The notes under the pieces are model-generated. The model was given only the letters and a program-made list of their open reading frames with translations. It did not search any database and was not told the DNA's origin. DNA of 33,478 nt from an uncultured Eubacteriales bacterium (lineage in GTDB: Bacteria; Bacillota; Clostridia; Christensenellales; Borkfalkiaceae), in contig CASELQ010000011.1 of assembly GCA_949288785.1 (NCBI GenBank), positions 1 to 33,478 on the forward strand, in the 5' to 3' direction. A program made the position numbers and the translations under genes. Shown in pieces: positions 14,449 to 23,255 of the stretch; the first letter of the stretch is position 1, and every line of letters begins with the position of its first letter.

Positions 14449-15450
14449 ATGAGCATCAGTTTCGAAGGTTACGACAGAAGAATTGATAAAATAAACAAGA
14501 GCCTTGCGGAGTACGGCATAAACGGGCTGGAAGACGCTAAGGCCATTTGCGATGCCAAGGGCATTAACGTGGAATCCATAGTAAAAGGCGTGCAGCCCAT
14601 AGCTTTCGAGAACGCCGTGTGGGCGTATACCGCGGGCGCGGCAATCGCAATCAAGTCCGGCTGCAAAAAGGCGGCGGATGCGGCCAAGATGATAGGCGTG
14701 GGGCTGCAGAGTTTCTGCATACCCGGTTCGGTGGCGGAAAACAGAAAGGTGGGTCTCGGGCACGGCAACCTTGCCTCCATGCTGCTTTCGGAGGAGACCG
14801 AGTGCTTTGCCTTCCTTGCGGGGCACGAATCCTTTGCCGCGGCGGAAGGCGCGATAGGCATTGCCAAAACCGCCAACAAGGTAAGGAAAAAACCTCTCCG
14901 CGTAATTTTGAACGGTTTAGGAAAGGACGCGGCTTTCATAATCTCCCGCATAAACGGGTTTACCTACGTTCAGACCAAGTTTAATTATTACACCGAAGAG
15001 CTGACCATTGTAAAGGAAACCGCTTACAGCGACGGGGACAGGGCAAAGGTCAGGTGCTACGGCGCGGACGACGTGAACGAGGGCGTTGCCATCATGAAGC
15101 ACGAAAAGGTGGACGTATCCATAACGGGTAACTCCACCAACCCCACCCGTTTCCAGCATCCCGTTGCGGGCACCTATAAAAAATGGGCTGTGGAAAACGG
15201 CAGGAAATATTTTTCGGTTGCCTCGGGCGGCGGCACGGGCAGAACGCTGCACCCCGACAACATGGCGGCGGGTCCCGCAAGCTACGGCATGACGGATACC
15301 ATGGGCAGAATGCATTCGGACGCGCAGTTTGCCGGTTCCTCCTCGGTGCCCGCGCACGTGGAAATGATGGGGCTTATCGGCATGGGCAACAACCCGATGG
15401 TCGGCGCTTCCGTGGCGCTTGCCGTTGCGGTGGAAGAGGCGATGAAATAA
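14449..15450 (+). CDS. GGGtGRT protein (function unknown)
   Basis: A 333-residue protein with AGGAGGTAAGTT before its ATG, in an operon with the NifU-like gene. It contains the name-giving motif in 'FSVASGGGTGRTLHPDNM' near residue 265. Other conserved-looking blocks are 'GSVAENRKVGLGHGNLASML', 'FLAGHESFAAAEGAIGIA' and 'SITGNSTNPTRFQHPVAGTY', the last two rich in small residues and His. It has no membrane segment or signal peptide, so it is cytoplasmic. The family is annotated only by this motif; a link to Fe-S cluster metabolism rests on the partner gene. A strong terminator lies 135 bases on. Confidence 0.9.
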   Translation: MSISFEGYDRRIDKINKSLAEYGINGLEDAKAICDAKGINVESIVKGVQPIAFENAVWAYTAGAAIAIKSGCKKAADAAKMIGVGLQSFCIPGSVAENRKVGLGHGNLASMLLSEETECFAFLAGHESFAAAEGAIGIAKTANKVRKKPLRVILNGLGKDAAFIISRINGFTYVQTKFNYYTEELTIVKETAYSDGDRAKVRCYGADDVNEGVAIMKHEKVDVSITGNSTNPTRFQHPVAGTYKKWAVENGRKYFSVASGGGTGRTLHPDNMAAGPASYGMTDTMGRMHSDAQFAGSSSVPAHVEMMGLIGMGNNPMVGASVALAVAVEEAMK

Positions 15451-15585
15451 CGCTTGACAAAAGTTTTGCGGTTTACATTAAACCCGGACAAAATCCATAA
15501 TCTGAATTAAAGTGAAAACAGGCTTTTCACGTTGATTGAAGCCGATAATTAAATAAAAAATTTTCGGTTTGACAGAAAACGAGTG

Positions 15586-15616
15586 GGCGCCGCGGCAACA
15601 GCCGCGGCGCCTTTTT
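15586..15616 (+). terminator. Terminator of the NifU-like / GGGtGRT operon
   Basis: GGCGCCGCGGC (15586-15596), loop AACA, GCCGCGGCGCC (15601-15611), then TTTTT: a perfect 11-bp GC-rich stem. Confidence 0.85.
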
Positions 15617-15686
15617 ACGGCTGCTGCCGTTTATTTTCCGAGGCTTTTAAAAGCCGCAAGGCAAGAGAAACGGCAGCAGCCGTAAA
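15614..15686. repeat. Long inverted repeat with nested palindrome
   Basis: A perfect 19-bp inverted repeat (15614-15632 and 15668-15686; it begins TTTACGGCTGCTGCC) surrounds 35 bases that themselves contain the 14-bp palindrome GGCTTTTAAAAGCC (15642-15655). Its first bases overlap the T-tract of the preceding terminator. The remaining part of the 430-base gap (15687-15820) shows nothing else I can identify before the promoter. Confidence 0.8.
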
Positions 15687-15820
15687 GCAGAGGGGGTAAG
15701 TTGTCAAAAAATATAAAGGTCGCCGCTTGCCCTACTTTACCGGGAAATATACAAATTTGCTGTTTTTGTTGGAATATCGGCTGAAAATGTGTTTTCGGAT
15801 AAAAAAAATTTAAATTTGTT

Positions 15821-15848
15821 TTGACAAAATTCATATATATGATATAAT
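15821..15848 (+). promoter_or_regulatory. Promoter of the NahK-like kinase
   Basis: TTGACA (15821-15826), 16 bases, TATAAT (15843-15848): consensus boxes, 32 bases upstream of the ATG. Confidence 0.75.
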
Positions 15849-15880
15849 AGAAAAAGTCAATCAAAGAGGGAGTGTGCGGA

Positions 15881-16978
15881 ATGGAGGAAGGCATATTAAA
15901 GGCGTGCGGCAGATTTACGGGCAATGCCGCTATAAAGAGCATAGAACGTTACGGCGAAGGGCATATAAACGATACGTTTTTGGTTAAAACAGACGAAAAC
16001 GGCGAGGAAAAGAAATATCTTTTCCAGCGTATAAACGACAAAGTTTTCAAAGACGTGCCCAGGCTGATGAACAATATAAAACTCGTTACCGACTTCGCCC
16101 GTAAAAAAATAACCGAGCGCGGCGGCGATGCGGACAGGGAGAGCCTTACCATTATCCCCACACATGACGGCGAACCGTATTATTATGACGGTAAAGACTA
16201 TTACCGCATGTATAAATTTATAGACCGTTCCATAACCTATCAGATATCGGAAGGGAAAGAAACCTTTTATCAGTCCGCGTTGGCGTTCGGGCGGTTTGCG
16301 CTGCTCATCGCGGATTTTGACGCAAACCTGCTGTTCGAATCTATTCCGCGTTTTCACGATACGAGAAAGCGCTTTACGGATCTTAAAAACGCGGCGGAAG
16401 AAAATTCCGCGGGGAGAAAGCGCCTTTGCGAAAAGGAGCTTGAATTCGCGTTTGCAAGAGAGGATAGGGCGGGGATAATAGTGGATAAACTTGCGTCCGG
16501 CGAAATACCTTCCCGGGTTACGCATAACGATACGAAACTTAACAACGTGCTTTTTGACGCGGAGAGCAAAAAAGCGATTGCCGTAATAGACCTGGATACC
16601 ATAATGGCGGGATCCCTTTGTTACGATTTCGGGGACAGCATAAGGTTCGGCTGCAACACGGCGGCGGAGGACGAGCGGGATCTTGAAAAAGTCAATTTCG
16701 ACATCGGGTTGTTCGAGGCGTATGCAAAAGGCTATCTATCCGAACTGAAAGGCGTGTTAAAGCCTTCCGAAACGGAGAACCTTGCCACGGGCGCGCTGAT
16801 GATGACCTATGAATGCGGAATGCGCTTTTTGGAAGACTTTTTGCGGGGGGACGTGTATTTTAACGTTTCGCGGGAAAATCATAATCTGGACCGCGCCCGG
16901 GTGCAGTTCAGGCTGTTAGGGCAGATGGAAGAAAAACTTCCGCAGATGAAAGAGATAATAAACAAATATGCCGGGTAA
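15881..16978 (+). CDS. Phosphotransferase, N-acetylhexosamine 1-kinase (NahK)-like
   Basis: A 365-residue protein of the aminoglycoside/choline-kinase fold (APH). I chose ATG 15881 because GAGGGAG lies eight bases upstream; a GTG at 15872 touches it. The nucleotide-binding lobe has 'RYGEGHINDTFLVKT' and 'YLFQRIN'. The catalytic loop is 'RVTHNDTKLNNVLFD' with the catalytic Asp, and 'AVIDLDTIMAGSLCYDFGD' carries the Mg-binding Asp. 'VTHNDTKLNNVLFD' plus 'DLDTIM' is the combination seen in Bifidobacterium NahK, which makes GlcNAc/GalNAc 1-phosphate. True substrate unknown; no sugar pathway genes are adjacent. Monocistronic, with its own promoter and terminator. Confidence 0.8.
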   Translation: MEEGILKACGRFTGNAAIKSIERYGEGHINDTFLVKTDENGEEKKYLFQRINDKVFKDVPRLMNNIKLVTDFARKKITERGGDADRESLTIIPTHDGEPYYYDGKDYYRMYKFIDRSITYQISEGKETFYQSALAFGRFALLIADFDANLLFESIPRFHDTRKRFTDLKNAAEENSAGRKRLCEKELEFAFAREDRAGIIVDKLASGEIPSRVTHNDTKLNNVLFDAESKKAIAVIDLDTIMAGSLCYDFGDSIRFGCNTAAEDERDLEKVNFDIGLFEAYAKGYLSELKGVLKPSETENLATGALMMTYECGMRFLEDFLRGDVYFNVSRENHNLDRARVQFRLLGQMEEKLPQMKEIINKYAG

Positions 16979-17010
16979 GCAATACCCGAAATAAAGAGCG
17001 AAAAATTTCC

Positions 17011-17047
17011 GCCGCAGAACAAATTTATAAAGTTTTGCGGCTTTTTT
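17011..17047 (+). terminator. Terminator of the NahK-like gene
   Basis: GCCGCA (17011-17016) pairs with TGCGGC (17036-17041), with an inner AAC/GTT pair, followed by TTTTTT. Confidence 0.7.
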
Positions 17048-17069
17048 ATAAAAAAAGCCCGTTATTTTC

Positions 17070-17098
17070 TTGCAAACGTATCGGCAATATGGTAAAAT
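17070..17098 (+). promoter_or_regulatory. Promoter of rpsB-tsf
   Basis: TTGCAA (17070-17075), 17 bases, TAAAAT (17093-17098). The untranslated leader of about 110 bases (17105-17216) is long enough for S2-type autoregulation, but no clear fold was recognised. Confidence 0.6.
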
Positions 17099-17216
17099 GA
17101 TTAGGCAAAAAATTCACACCCGAATGTATGCCGGCGTCCGTGAGCCCGAAATTTAACTATCGGGAAGGCAGCAGGCAAAATTTATGCAGGCGGGGAGGTA
17201 AAACGGAGGAGACATT

Positions 17217-17993
17217 ATGGCAGTTATCACAATGAAGCAGCTCCTGGAAACGGGGGTGCACTTCGGGCACCAGACCAGGCGCTGGAACCCCAAGATGAAA
17301 AAGTATATTTACGGCGAACGCAACGGCATTCACATCATCAACTTAGAGCAGACGGTAGAGCTTATCGAGAACGACGTGTATCCGTTCGTGGTGAACGAAG
17401 TAAAGCGCGGCAAGAGCGTTTTGTTCGTGGGCACCAAAAAGCAGGCGCAGGACGCTATAAAGGAAGAAGCGGAAAGATGCGGTCAGTTTTACGTAAATTC
17501 CCGCTGGCTGGGCGGCACGCTCACCAACTTCAAGACCATCCGTTCCAGGATAGACAGGCTTAATAAGCTCAACAATATGGAAAAGATGGGAGAATTCGAC
17601 CTGCTTCCCAAGAAAGAGGTAATGAAACTCAAAGCCGAAAGGGATAAGCTCGAAACCAACCTGGGCGGCATCAAGGAAATGCGCACTCTTCCCGGGATCA
17701 TGTTCATAGTAGACCCGGATCAGGAAGACATAGCGGTCAAGGAAGCGAGAAAACTTCACATTCCCATAGTGGCAATAACGGATACCAATTGCGACCCCGA
17801 TCTTATAGACCACGTTATTCCCGGCAACGACGATGCGATAAGGGCGGTAAAACTCATAGCCTCCGTCATAGCGGACGCGGTAATAGAAGCAAATCAGGGC
17901 GAGCAGATGTCCGCCGCGGCAGAGGAAGGCGAAATTCCCGCCGAGGATATGGCTGAGGAAACCGCAGAGGCGTTTGAAGAGAGCGCGGAATAA
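17217..17993 (+). CDS. rpsB: 30S ribosomal protein S2
   Basis: A 258-residue full-length S2, with GGAGGAG before its ATG. The signatures '[19 protein letters not shown]', '[14 protein letters not shown]' and '[20 protein letters not shown]' are all present. S2 binds the back of the 30S subunit late in assembly and is required for S1 binding. The C-terminus has a 30-residue acidic tail ('[20 protein letters not shown]'), usual in Clostridia. It is the first gene of the conserved rpsB-tsf operon; tsf starts 23 bases downstream. Confidence 0.98.
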   Translation: MAVITMKQLLETGVHFGHQTRRWNPKMKKYIYGERNGIHIINLEQTVELIENDVYPFVVNEVKRGKSVLFVGTKKQAQDAIKEEAERCGQFYVNSRWLGGTLTNFKTIRSRIDRLNKLNNMEKMGEFDLLPKKEVMKLKAERDKLETNLGGIKEMRTLPGIMFIVDPDQEDIAVKEARKLHIPIVAITDTNCDPDLIDHVIPGNDDAIRAVKLIASVIADAVIEANQGEQMSAAAEEGEIPAEDMAEETAEAFEESAE

Positions 17994-18016
17994 AAAATCG
18001 TAAAGGGAGATAGAAT

Positions 18017-18898
18017 ATGTTTACAGGAAGCGACGTTATAGCTCTGCGCCAAAAGACGGGCGCAGGCGTGCTGGATTGCAAAAAAGCGCTCACGGAAACG
18101 GGCGGAGATATGGAAAAGGCGGTAGATTACCTGAGAGAAAAGGGAATGGCAACCGCCGCCAAAAAGGCTTCGAGAATAGCGGCGGAAGGGATAGTAGCCG
18201 CTAAGGTATCGGGCAACACGGGCGTGCTGGTGGAAGTCAACTGCGAGACCGACTTTGTTGCCAAGGGCGAGCAGTACAAGGAATTTGTGGACAGCGTGGC
18301 AGATTACGTTTTGAGTAACGACGTAAAGGATATAGACGCGCTTGTTGCCGCCAAGAACGACGAGACCATAGCCATAACCGCCAAGATAGGCGAAAAGATA
18401 GCTATCCGCCGTTTCGTAAAGTACACGGCTGAAAACGGCGTGGTGGAAAGTTATATCCACATGGGCGGCAAAGTGGGCGTGCTTGTGGAGATAGAGGGCT
18501 GCACCTGTGAGGGTACGCACGAACTCGCGCACGAGGTCGCTTTGCAGATAGCCGCGGCAAAACCGCTTTACCTCAACGCGGCGGAAGTTCCCGCAGAGGT
18601 AATAGAGCACGAAAAAGAGATACTCAAAGTCCAGGCGTTAAACGAGGGCAAGCCCGCCGCCATCGTGGACAGAATGGTAGAGGGCAGGGTAAAGAAATAT
18701 TACGAGGAGTTCTGCCTTTTGAATCAGGCGTTCGTAAAGGACCCGGCTATGACCATAGAAAAGCTTGTAAAGAGCTATTCGGACAAGATGGGAAAAACTC
18801 TTTCCGTAAAGCGTTTCACCCGTTTCGAAATGGGCGAAGGGCTGGAAAAGAAGAGCAACGATTTTGCCGCCGAAGTGGAAGCGCAGATGAAAAAGTAA
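18017..18898 (+). CDS. tsf: Elongation factor Ts
   Basis: A 293-residue EF-Ts with AGGGAGATAGAAT before ATG. EF-Ts is the guanine nucleotide exchange factor that releases GDP from EF-Tu. The N-terminal UBA-like domain ('[20 protein letters not shown]') is followed by '[17 protein letters not shown]' and the core domain '[14 protein letters not shown]', all family signatures. Length matches the family (~280-300). It is followed by a strong terminator, so pyrH is a separate unit here despite the conserved neighbourhood. Confidence 0.98.
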   Translation: MFTGSDVIALRQKTGAGVLDCKKALTETGGDMEKAVDYLREKGMATAAKKASRIAAEGIVAAKVSGNTGVLVEVNCETDFVAKGEQYKEFVDSVADYVLSNDVKDIDALVAAKNDETIAITAKIGEKIAIRRFVKYTAENGVVESYIHMGGKVGVLVEIEGCTCEGTHELAHEVALQIAAAKPLYLNAAEVPAEVIEHEKEILKVQALNEGKPAAIVDRMVEGRVKKYYEEFCLLNQAFVKDPAMTIEKLVKSYSDKMGKTLSVKRFTRFEMGEGLEKKSNDFAAEVEAQMKK

Positions 18899-18918
18899 AA
18901 TATTTTACGGTATGTTTT

Positions 18919-18950
18919 GCGCCGCTTTCTGTTGAAAGCGGCGCTGTTTT
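18919..18950 (+). terminator. Terminator of rpsB-tsf
   Basis: GCGCCGCTTTC (18919-18929), loop TGTT, GAAAGCGGCGC (18934-18944), then TGTTTT. The rest of the 367-base gap holds only the promoter and hairpin ahead of pyrH; no gene was seen. Confidence 0.85.
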
Positions 18951-19116
18951 ATGCTCTTTGCGGTAAATAATATGCGAGTATTTCAGAGCGGTATATTCGA
19001 GTATGTCCGGGCGGAAAAAAGAGCCGCAAAACGGGTGAGAAAAATGCCGTTATGCCGTTTTTTTATGCCGGGCGGTTTAAATTTACAAAATTCCGCCGGG
19101 TAATTGAGTTTTCGTA

Positions 19117-19145
19117 TAGACAAACCGAAAAAAATAGTATATAAT
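19117..19145 (+). promoter_or_regulatory. Promoter of the pyrH-to-rseP operon
   Basis: TAGACA (19117-19122), 17 bases, TATAAT (19140-19145). It leaves a leader of about 115 bases before pyrH. Confidence 0.55.
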
Positions 19146-19203
19146 AATAGCGGCGGAAATTCACGGGCGGCAAAACCTTGCCGCCGAGCGGATAAAAACT
19201 CAT

Positions 19204-19232
19204 GCGTTAAAAACTTAAAAAGTTTTTAACGC
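19204..19232 (+). promoter_or_regulatory. Hairpin in the pyrH leader
   Basis: GCGTTAAAAACTT (19204-19216), loop AAA, AAGTTTTTAACGC (19220-19232): a perfect 13-bp stem about 33 bases before the pyrH start. No T-tract follows, so it is not a standard terminator. It may stabilise or regulate the mRNA. Confidence 0.5.
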
Positions 19233-19265
19233 AGGGCGCAAATAAAAAATCAAACGGAGCGCACA

Positions 19266-19973
19266 ATGGATAAAGCGATATATAAGAGAGTGGTAATCAA
19301 ACTTTCGGGAGAGGCGCTGGCAGGCGCCGCCGGCAGCGGGATAGACGAAAAGGTGCTTTCCGGCGTGGTGGACCAGATAATAGAGGTAAAGAACCTGGGC
19401 GTGGAGATAGGCATAATAGTCGGGGGCGGCAACTTCTGGCGGGGCAGGCAGGGCGCCGAGATGGACAGGACCACCGCAGACCACATGGGCATGCTCGCCA
19501 CGGTGATAAACGCCCTCGCCATACAGGACGCGCTTGAAAGAAAGGGTATCCCCACCCGGGTGCAGACGGCGCTTACCATCACCCGCGTGGCGGAACCGTA
19601 TATACTTAGAAAAGCGCTTTCTCACCTTACTAAGGGCAGGGTGGTGATATTTGCGTGCGGCACGGGCAACCCGTATTTTACCACGGATACTGCGGCAGCG
19701 CTCCGCGCCGCCGAGACGGATGCCGAGATATTGCTCCTTGCAAAGAACGTGGACGGGATATACGATTCCGATCCGCGCATAAATCCGAACGCCAAAAAAC
19801 TTGAAAGCATATCCTATAAAGAGTTTATTGCTCAGGGGTTAAAGGCTATGGATACCACCGCCATAACCATATGTATGGAAAACAACATTCCCGTGCTGGC
19901 GTTCGGGCTGAATGAAGACCGTGCGCTTTACCGCGCGGTAACGGGCGGCAAGATCGGTACGCTGATAAAATAA
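19266..19973 (+). CDS. pyrH: UMP kinase
   Basis: A 235-residue hexameric bacterial UMP kinase that phosphorylates UMP to UDP in pyrimidine synthesis. Marks: 'RVVIKLSGEALAG' at the N-terminus, 'IIVGGGNFWRGRQGAEMDR' for ATP/UMP binding, 'GTGNPYFTTDTAAALRA' for the phosphate site, and 'AKNVDGIYDSDPRINPNAKK' typical of the amino-acid-kinase fold. Full length. The ribosome site is CGGAG eight bases upstream. It is the first gene of a run of six genes (pyrH, frr, uppS, cdsA, dxr, rseP) with gaps of -1 to 23 bases. Confidence 0.97.
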   Translation: MDKAIYKRVVIKLSGEALAGAAGSGIDEKVLSGVVDQIIEVKNLGVEIGIIVGGGNFWRGRQGAEMDRTTADHMGMLATVINALAIQDALERKGIPTRVQTALTITRVAEPYILRKALSHLTKGRVVIFACGTGNPYFTTDTAAALRAAETDAEILLLAKNVDGIYDSDPRINPNAKKLESISYKEFIAQGLKAMDTTAITICMENNIPVLAFGLNEDRALYRAVTGGKIGTLIK

Positions 19974-19996
19974 ATAAAAGCAGGAGGAAAATATTT

Positions 19997-20572
19997 ATGG
20001 CTGTTGAAAACGAGCGTTACGAAAACCTGATGATGGAAGTGATGGAAAAGACCGAAAAGACCGTGTCTATGCTTGGCGGCGAATACGTAACCATACGCGC
20101 CGGCAGGGCGAATCCGCACATACTCGATAAAGTGCTGGTAGACTATTACGGCACGCCCACGCCCATAAACCAGGTTGGCAATCTTTCGGTAACGGAGGGG
20201 AGATGCCTTGTCATCGCCCCGTGGGATTCTTCTATGCTGAAAGTAATAGAAAAACAGCTCCTTGCGGATAATATAGGCATCACCCCGGTGAACGACGGCA
20301 AGGTGATAAGGCTTGTGTTTCCCGCGCTTACCGAAGAGCGCAGAAAGGAAATAGTAAAGCAGATAAAGAAGATGGCGGAGGATTCCAAGGTGGCGGTGCG
20401 CAACGTGCGCAGAGAGGCTATGGACACCCTTAAAAAGATGAAGAACGACAAAGAACTCTCCGAAGACGAGCACGCCGTGTGCGAAAAAGAAGTGGATAAG
20501 CAGATAAACGAAGCTATAGAAAAGATAGAAAAGCTTTGCCAGGACAAAGAAAAGGACGTTTTATCGGTATAA
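19997..20572 (+). CDS. frr: Ribosome recycling factor
   Basis: A 191-residue RRF preceded by CAGGAGGAAAAT. With EF-G it splits the post-termination ribosome. The marks are 'LGGEYVTIRAGRANPHILDK', 'VDYYGTPTPINQVGNLSV', 'NDGKVIRLVFPALTEERRKE' and the triple-helix body 'VAVRNVRREAMDTLKKM'. It is slightly longer than the usual 185 residues through a short C-terminal addition. Its stop TAA shares a base with the ATG of uppS (TAATG), so the two are translationally coupled. Confidence 0.97.
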   Translation: MAVENERYENLMMEVMEKTEKTVSMLGGEYVTIRAGRANPHILDKVLVDYYGTPTPINQVGNLSVTEGRCLVIAPWDSSMLKVIEKQLLADNIGITPVNDGKVIRLVFPALTEERRKEIVKQIKKMAEDSKVAVRNVRREAMDTLKKMKNDKELSEDEHAVCEKEVDKQINEAIEKIEKLCQDKEKDVLSV

Positions 20573-21252
20573 TGGAAAACATTCCCGGGCATGTCGGAAT
20601 AATAATGGACGGCAACGGCAGATGGGCGGAGAGCCGGGGCAAAAGCCGTTCGTACGGGCACAAAAAGGGGTCCGATAACGTAGACAGAATAGTAACTCAC
20701 GCATTCGGCGCGGGGGTAAAGACCCTGTCGCTGTTTGCGTTTTCTTCCGAAAACTGGGCGCGCCCCAAGGAAGAAGTGGATGAGCTTATGCGGCTTTTGG
20801 AGAGGTATTTCAAAAAGTTCATAGGCAAAGTGCTTAAAAACGGCGTAAAACTGTCGGTTATGGGAGATATATCGGTCTTAAGCGACAGCCTTAAAGAAGT
20901 TATAGAGCGCGGCATGAGCGACAGTGCGGGCATGACCTCTCACGTGTTAAATATCGGCGTGAATTACGGCGGCAGACAGGAGATAGTGCGCGCGGTAAAC
21001 AAGCTTGTATCGGAAGGCAGGGAAATAACCGAGAAGGGCATATCCGAAAATCTGTATACCGCGGAGTTCGGCGAACCCGATCTTATTATAAGGACGGGCG
21101 GGGAGTACCGCCTTTCCAACTTTATGCTATACCAGGCGGCTTACAGCGAACTGTACTTTACGGACGTACTCTGGCCGGATTTTAACGAGGAGCAGTTCGA
21201 TATGGCGCTTTTAAGTTACGCGGGCAGAAAAAGGCGGTTCGGAAAAATTTAG
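20572..21252 (+). CDS. uppS: Isoprenyl transferase (undecaprenyl diphosphate synthase)
   Basis: A 226-residue cis-prenyltransferase that extends farnesyl diphosphate with isopentenyl units to make the undecaprenyl carrier for cell-wall synthesis. The ATG at 20572 overlaps the frr stop. Motifs: 'HVGIIMDGNGRWAESRGKSR' with the catalytic Asp, 'LSLFAFSSENWARPKEEV', and 'PDLIIRTGGEYRLSNFML' with 'AAYSELYFTDVLWPDF'. The usual 'SGE-RLSNFL' reads 'GGEYRLSNFM', a mild change. Length is within the family range (~230-250). The product uses C5 units made through dxr in the same operon. Confidence 0.96.
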   Translation: MENIPGHVGIIMDGNGRWAESRGKSRSYGHKKGSDNVDRIVTHAFGAGVKTLSLFAFSSENWARPKEEVDELMRLLERYFKKFIGKVLKNGVKLSVMGDISVLSDSLKEVIERGMSDSAGMTSHVLNIGVNYGGRQEIVRAVNKLVSEGREITEKGISENLYTAEFGEPDLIIRTGGEYRLSNFMLYQAAYSELYFTDVLWPDFNEEQFDMALLSYAGRKRRFGKI

Positions 21253-21272
21253 TTTGGCATAATTGACGTTAT

Positions 21273-22112
21273 ATGAAATTAAGGGCAATATCGGGCGCGT
21301 GTTTCGTGGCGATCGTAGCGGGTTTTTTCCTGCTCAGAGAACTGGTAGATTACCGCCTGTTCGATTTTCTTATATGGTTTCTGTGCGGCGCGGGCACGTT
21401 CGAAGTGGCGCGCGCGTTAAAGCCGCGGCTGGGGCGTGGCGCGTTCGTCGCGCTGTGCGTATACGGCGCGGCATACGTCCCGTTTTACGCGCTGTTCGAA
21501 TACCTTTTATGGAAGGGCATGGGCTGGGTGTTCGCCCTCTCGCTTACCATTATTTTTTGCGCGGTTATGTTCGAATGCCGCGGCGGCGAGGAAGATACGG
21601 AAAGGTCTTCCGCGGTGTTTCTGCCCGTACTTTATCCCTCTGTGCTCTTACTTACCATGCTTGCGTTAAACGGGCACAGGCTGGGCTTTACCGCACTCCT
21701 TCTGGTGTTCGTCATTTCGCCGCTCACAGATACTTTTGCTTACCTTGTGGGCAAAACTTACGGTATGTTAAGGGGCGGTAAGGTAAAAAAACTATGCCCC
21801 GCGATAAGCCCGAATAAAACGGTAGCGGGCGCGTTGGGCGGGCTTGCAGGCGGGGTTATAGGCGCGTTTATAGTATATTTTGCGGTCCGCCCGGATATAG
21901 GTTCTTCCGTTCCCGCGCTCATCTTTGCGGCGATCGGGCTTGCGGGCGCGGTATTCACCCAGGCGGGGGATCTGTTTGAAAGCCTTATAAAACGCCGCGC
22001 AGGTATAAAGGATATGGGCAAAATAATGCCCGGGCACGGCGGCGTGATGGACAGGATAGACGGTATCAGTTTTGCTTCCGCCTTTATTTGGTTCGTATTT
22101 CTCTGGATATAG
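21273..22112 (+). CDS. cdsA: Phosphatidate cytidylyltransferase
   Basis: A 279-residue multi-pass membrane enzyme that makes CDP-diacylglycerol from phosphatidate and CTP, the branch point for phospholipids. The C-terminal signature is complete: 'SLIKRRAGIKDMGKIMPGHG' then 'GVMDRIDGIS'. About seven to eight hydrophobic helices precede it, and 'SPLTDTFAYLVGKTYG' and 'PNKTVAGALGGLAGG' are the other family blocks. ATG at 21273 lies 20 bases after uppS; no clear Shine-Dalgarno is visible, so translation may depend on coupling. Full length. Confidence 0.96.
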   Translation: MKLRAISGACFVAIVAGFFLLRELVDYRLFDFLIWFLCGAGTFEVARALKPRLGRGAFVALCVYGAAYVPFYALFEYLLWKGMGWVFALSLTIIFCAVMFECRGGEEDTERSSAVFLPVLYPSVLLLTMLALNGHRLGFTALLLVFVISPLTDTFAYLVGKTYGMLRGGKVKKLCPAISPNKTVAGALGGLAGGVIGAFIVYFAVRPDIGSSVPALIFAAIGLAGAVFTQAGDLFESLIKRRAGIKDMGKIMPGHGGVMDRIDGISFASAFIWFVFLWI

Positions 22113-22124
22113 CAAGGAGCGGTC

Positions 22125-23255
22125 ATGAAAAACATTGCGCTTATCGGCAGCACCGGCTCTATCGGCAGGCAGACCCTCAACGTGGTGCGCCGCCATCCGG
22201 ATAAATTCAATATAGTATCGCTTGCGGCGGGAAACAACTCCCGCCTTTTTGCGGAGCAGGTAAAAGAATTTCATCCCTTAACCGCCACCGCCTGTTTTGC
22301 GCCGGAGGGAGAACTTGTGCCCGGCGTGGAATATTACTTCGGCGAGGAGGCTTTTATAAACGCCGTAACGGAAAAAGCGGACATAGTGGTAGTGGCGCTC
22401 GTCGGCTTCAAAGGTGTGGCGGCGGTGCTCAAAGCCGTTGAAATGAAAAAGGACATAGCGCTCGCCAATAAGGAAAGTCTTGTTGCGGGCGGGAGCCTGG
22501 TAACGGGGCTGGCGCAAAAAAACGGCGTGAAAATAATTCCCGTGGACAGCGAGCATTCCGCAATATTCCAGGCGCTCGGTTTTGACATGAAAAAGTCGTT
22601 CCGGCGCATAATATTAACGGCGTCCGGCGGGGCTTTTCGGGACATGGGAGAAAAAGAGCTTAAAAAGGTTACCGCGGCGGACGCATTAAAACACCCCAAT
22701 TGGAACATGGGCGCCAAAATAACGGTGGACTGCGCCACGCTCGTGAACAAGGCATTCGAGGTAATAGAGGCAAAATGGCTTTATAATACCGATTTCGACA
22801 AAATAGACGTAATAATTCACCGTGAAAGTATCATACACTCTATGGTAGAGTTTAACGACGGGTCGGTTATAGCGCAGTTAAGTTACCCTTCCATGGAGAT
22901 ACCCATAACGCTGGCGCTTACTTACCCGGAGCGGATCGAAACGGGCGTAAAACCGCTGGACTTTAAGGCTTTGGGCGCGCTTACTTTCGAGGAGCCGGAT
23001 AAAAAGAGGTTCCCGTGCATGGACCTTGTGATAGCGGCCGCAAAAAAAGGGGGCTTGTATCCCGCGGTGGCAAACGGCGCAAACGAGAGCGCGGTGCGGC
23101 TCTTTTTACAGGAAAAAATAGGCTTTGGCGACATATATGCGGCAATATCGGGCGCGCTGGAAGCGTTCCCCGGCGGCGGCTCCGATGATTATGAAGGGCT
23201 GCTTTATGCGGACAGGTTTGCCGCGGAGTACGTGTCAAAGCGATTCGGAGTTTAA
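22125..23255 (+). CDS. dxr: 1-deoxy-D-xylulose 5-phosphate reductoisomerase
   Basis: A 376-residue cytoplasmic enzyme of the MEP pathway that converts DXP to MEP with NADPH. The NADPH site is 'IALIGSTGSIGRQTLNV'. The metal and substrate site is 'IIPVDSEHSAIFQAL', and 'LTASGGAFRDM' with 'HPNWNMGAKITVDCATLVNK' forms the flexible loop and the following core. Length matches the family (~380-400). AAGGAG lies six bases before ATG. Its stop overlaps the rseP start (TAATG). ispG, which often follows rseP in this operon, is not present here. Confidence 0.97.
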   Translation: MKNIALIGSTGSIGRQTLNVVRRHPDKFNIVSLAAGNNSRLFAEQVKEFHPLTATACFAPEGELVPGVEYYFGEEAFINAVTEKADIVVVALVGFKGVAAVLKAVEMKKDIALANKESLVAGGSLVTGLAQKNGVKIIPVDSEHSAIFQALGFDMKKSFRRIILTASGGAFRDMGEKELKKVTAADALKHPNWNMGAKITVDCATLVNKAFEVIEAKWLYNTDFDKIDVIIHRESIIHSMVEFNDGSVIAQLSYPSMEIPITLALTYPERIETGVKPLDFKALGALTFEEPDKKRFPCMDLVIAAAKKGGLYPAVANGANESAVRLFLQEKIGFGDIYAAISGALEAFPGGGSDDYEGLLYADRFAAEYVSKRFGV

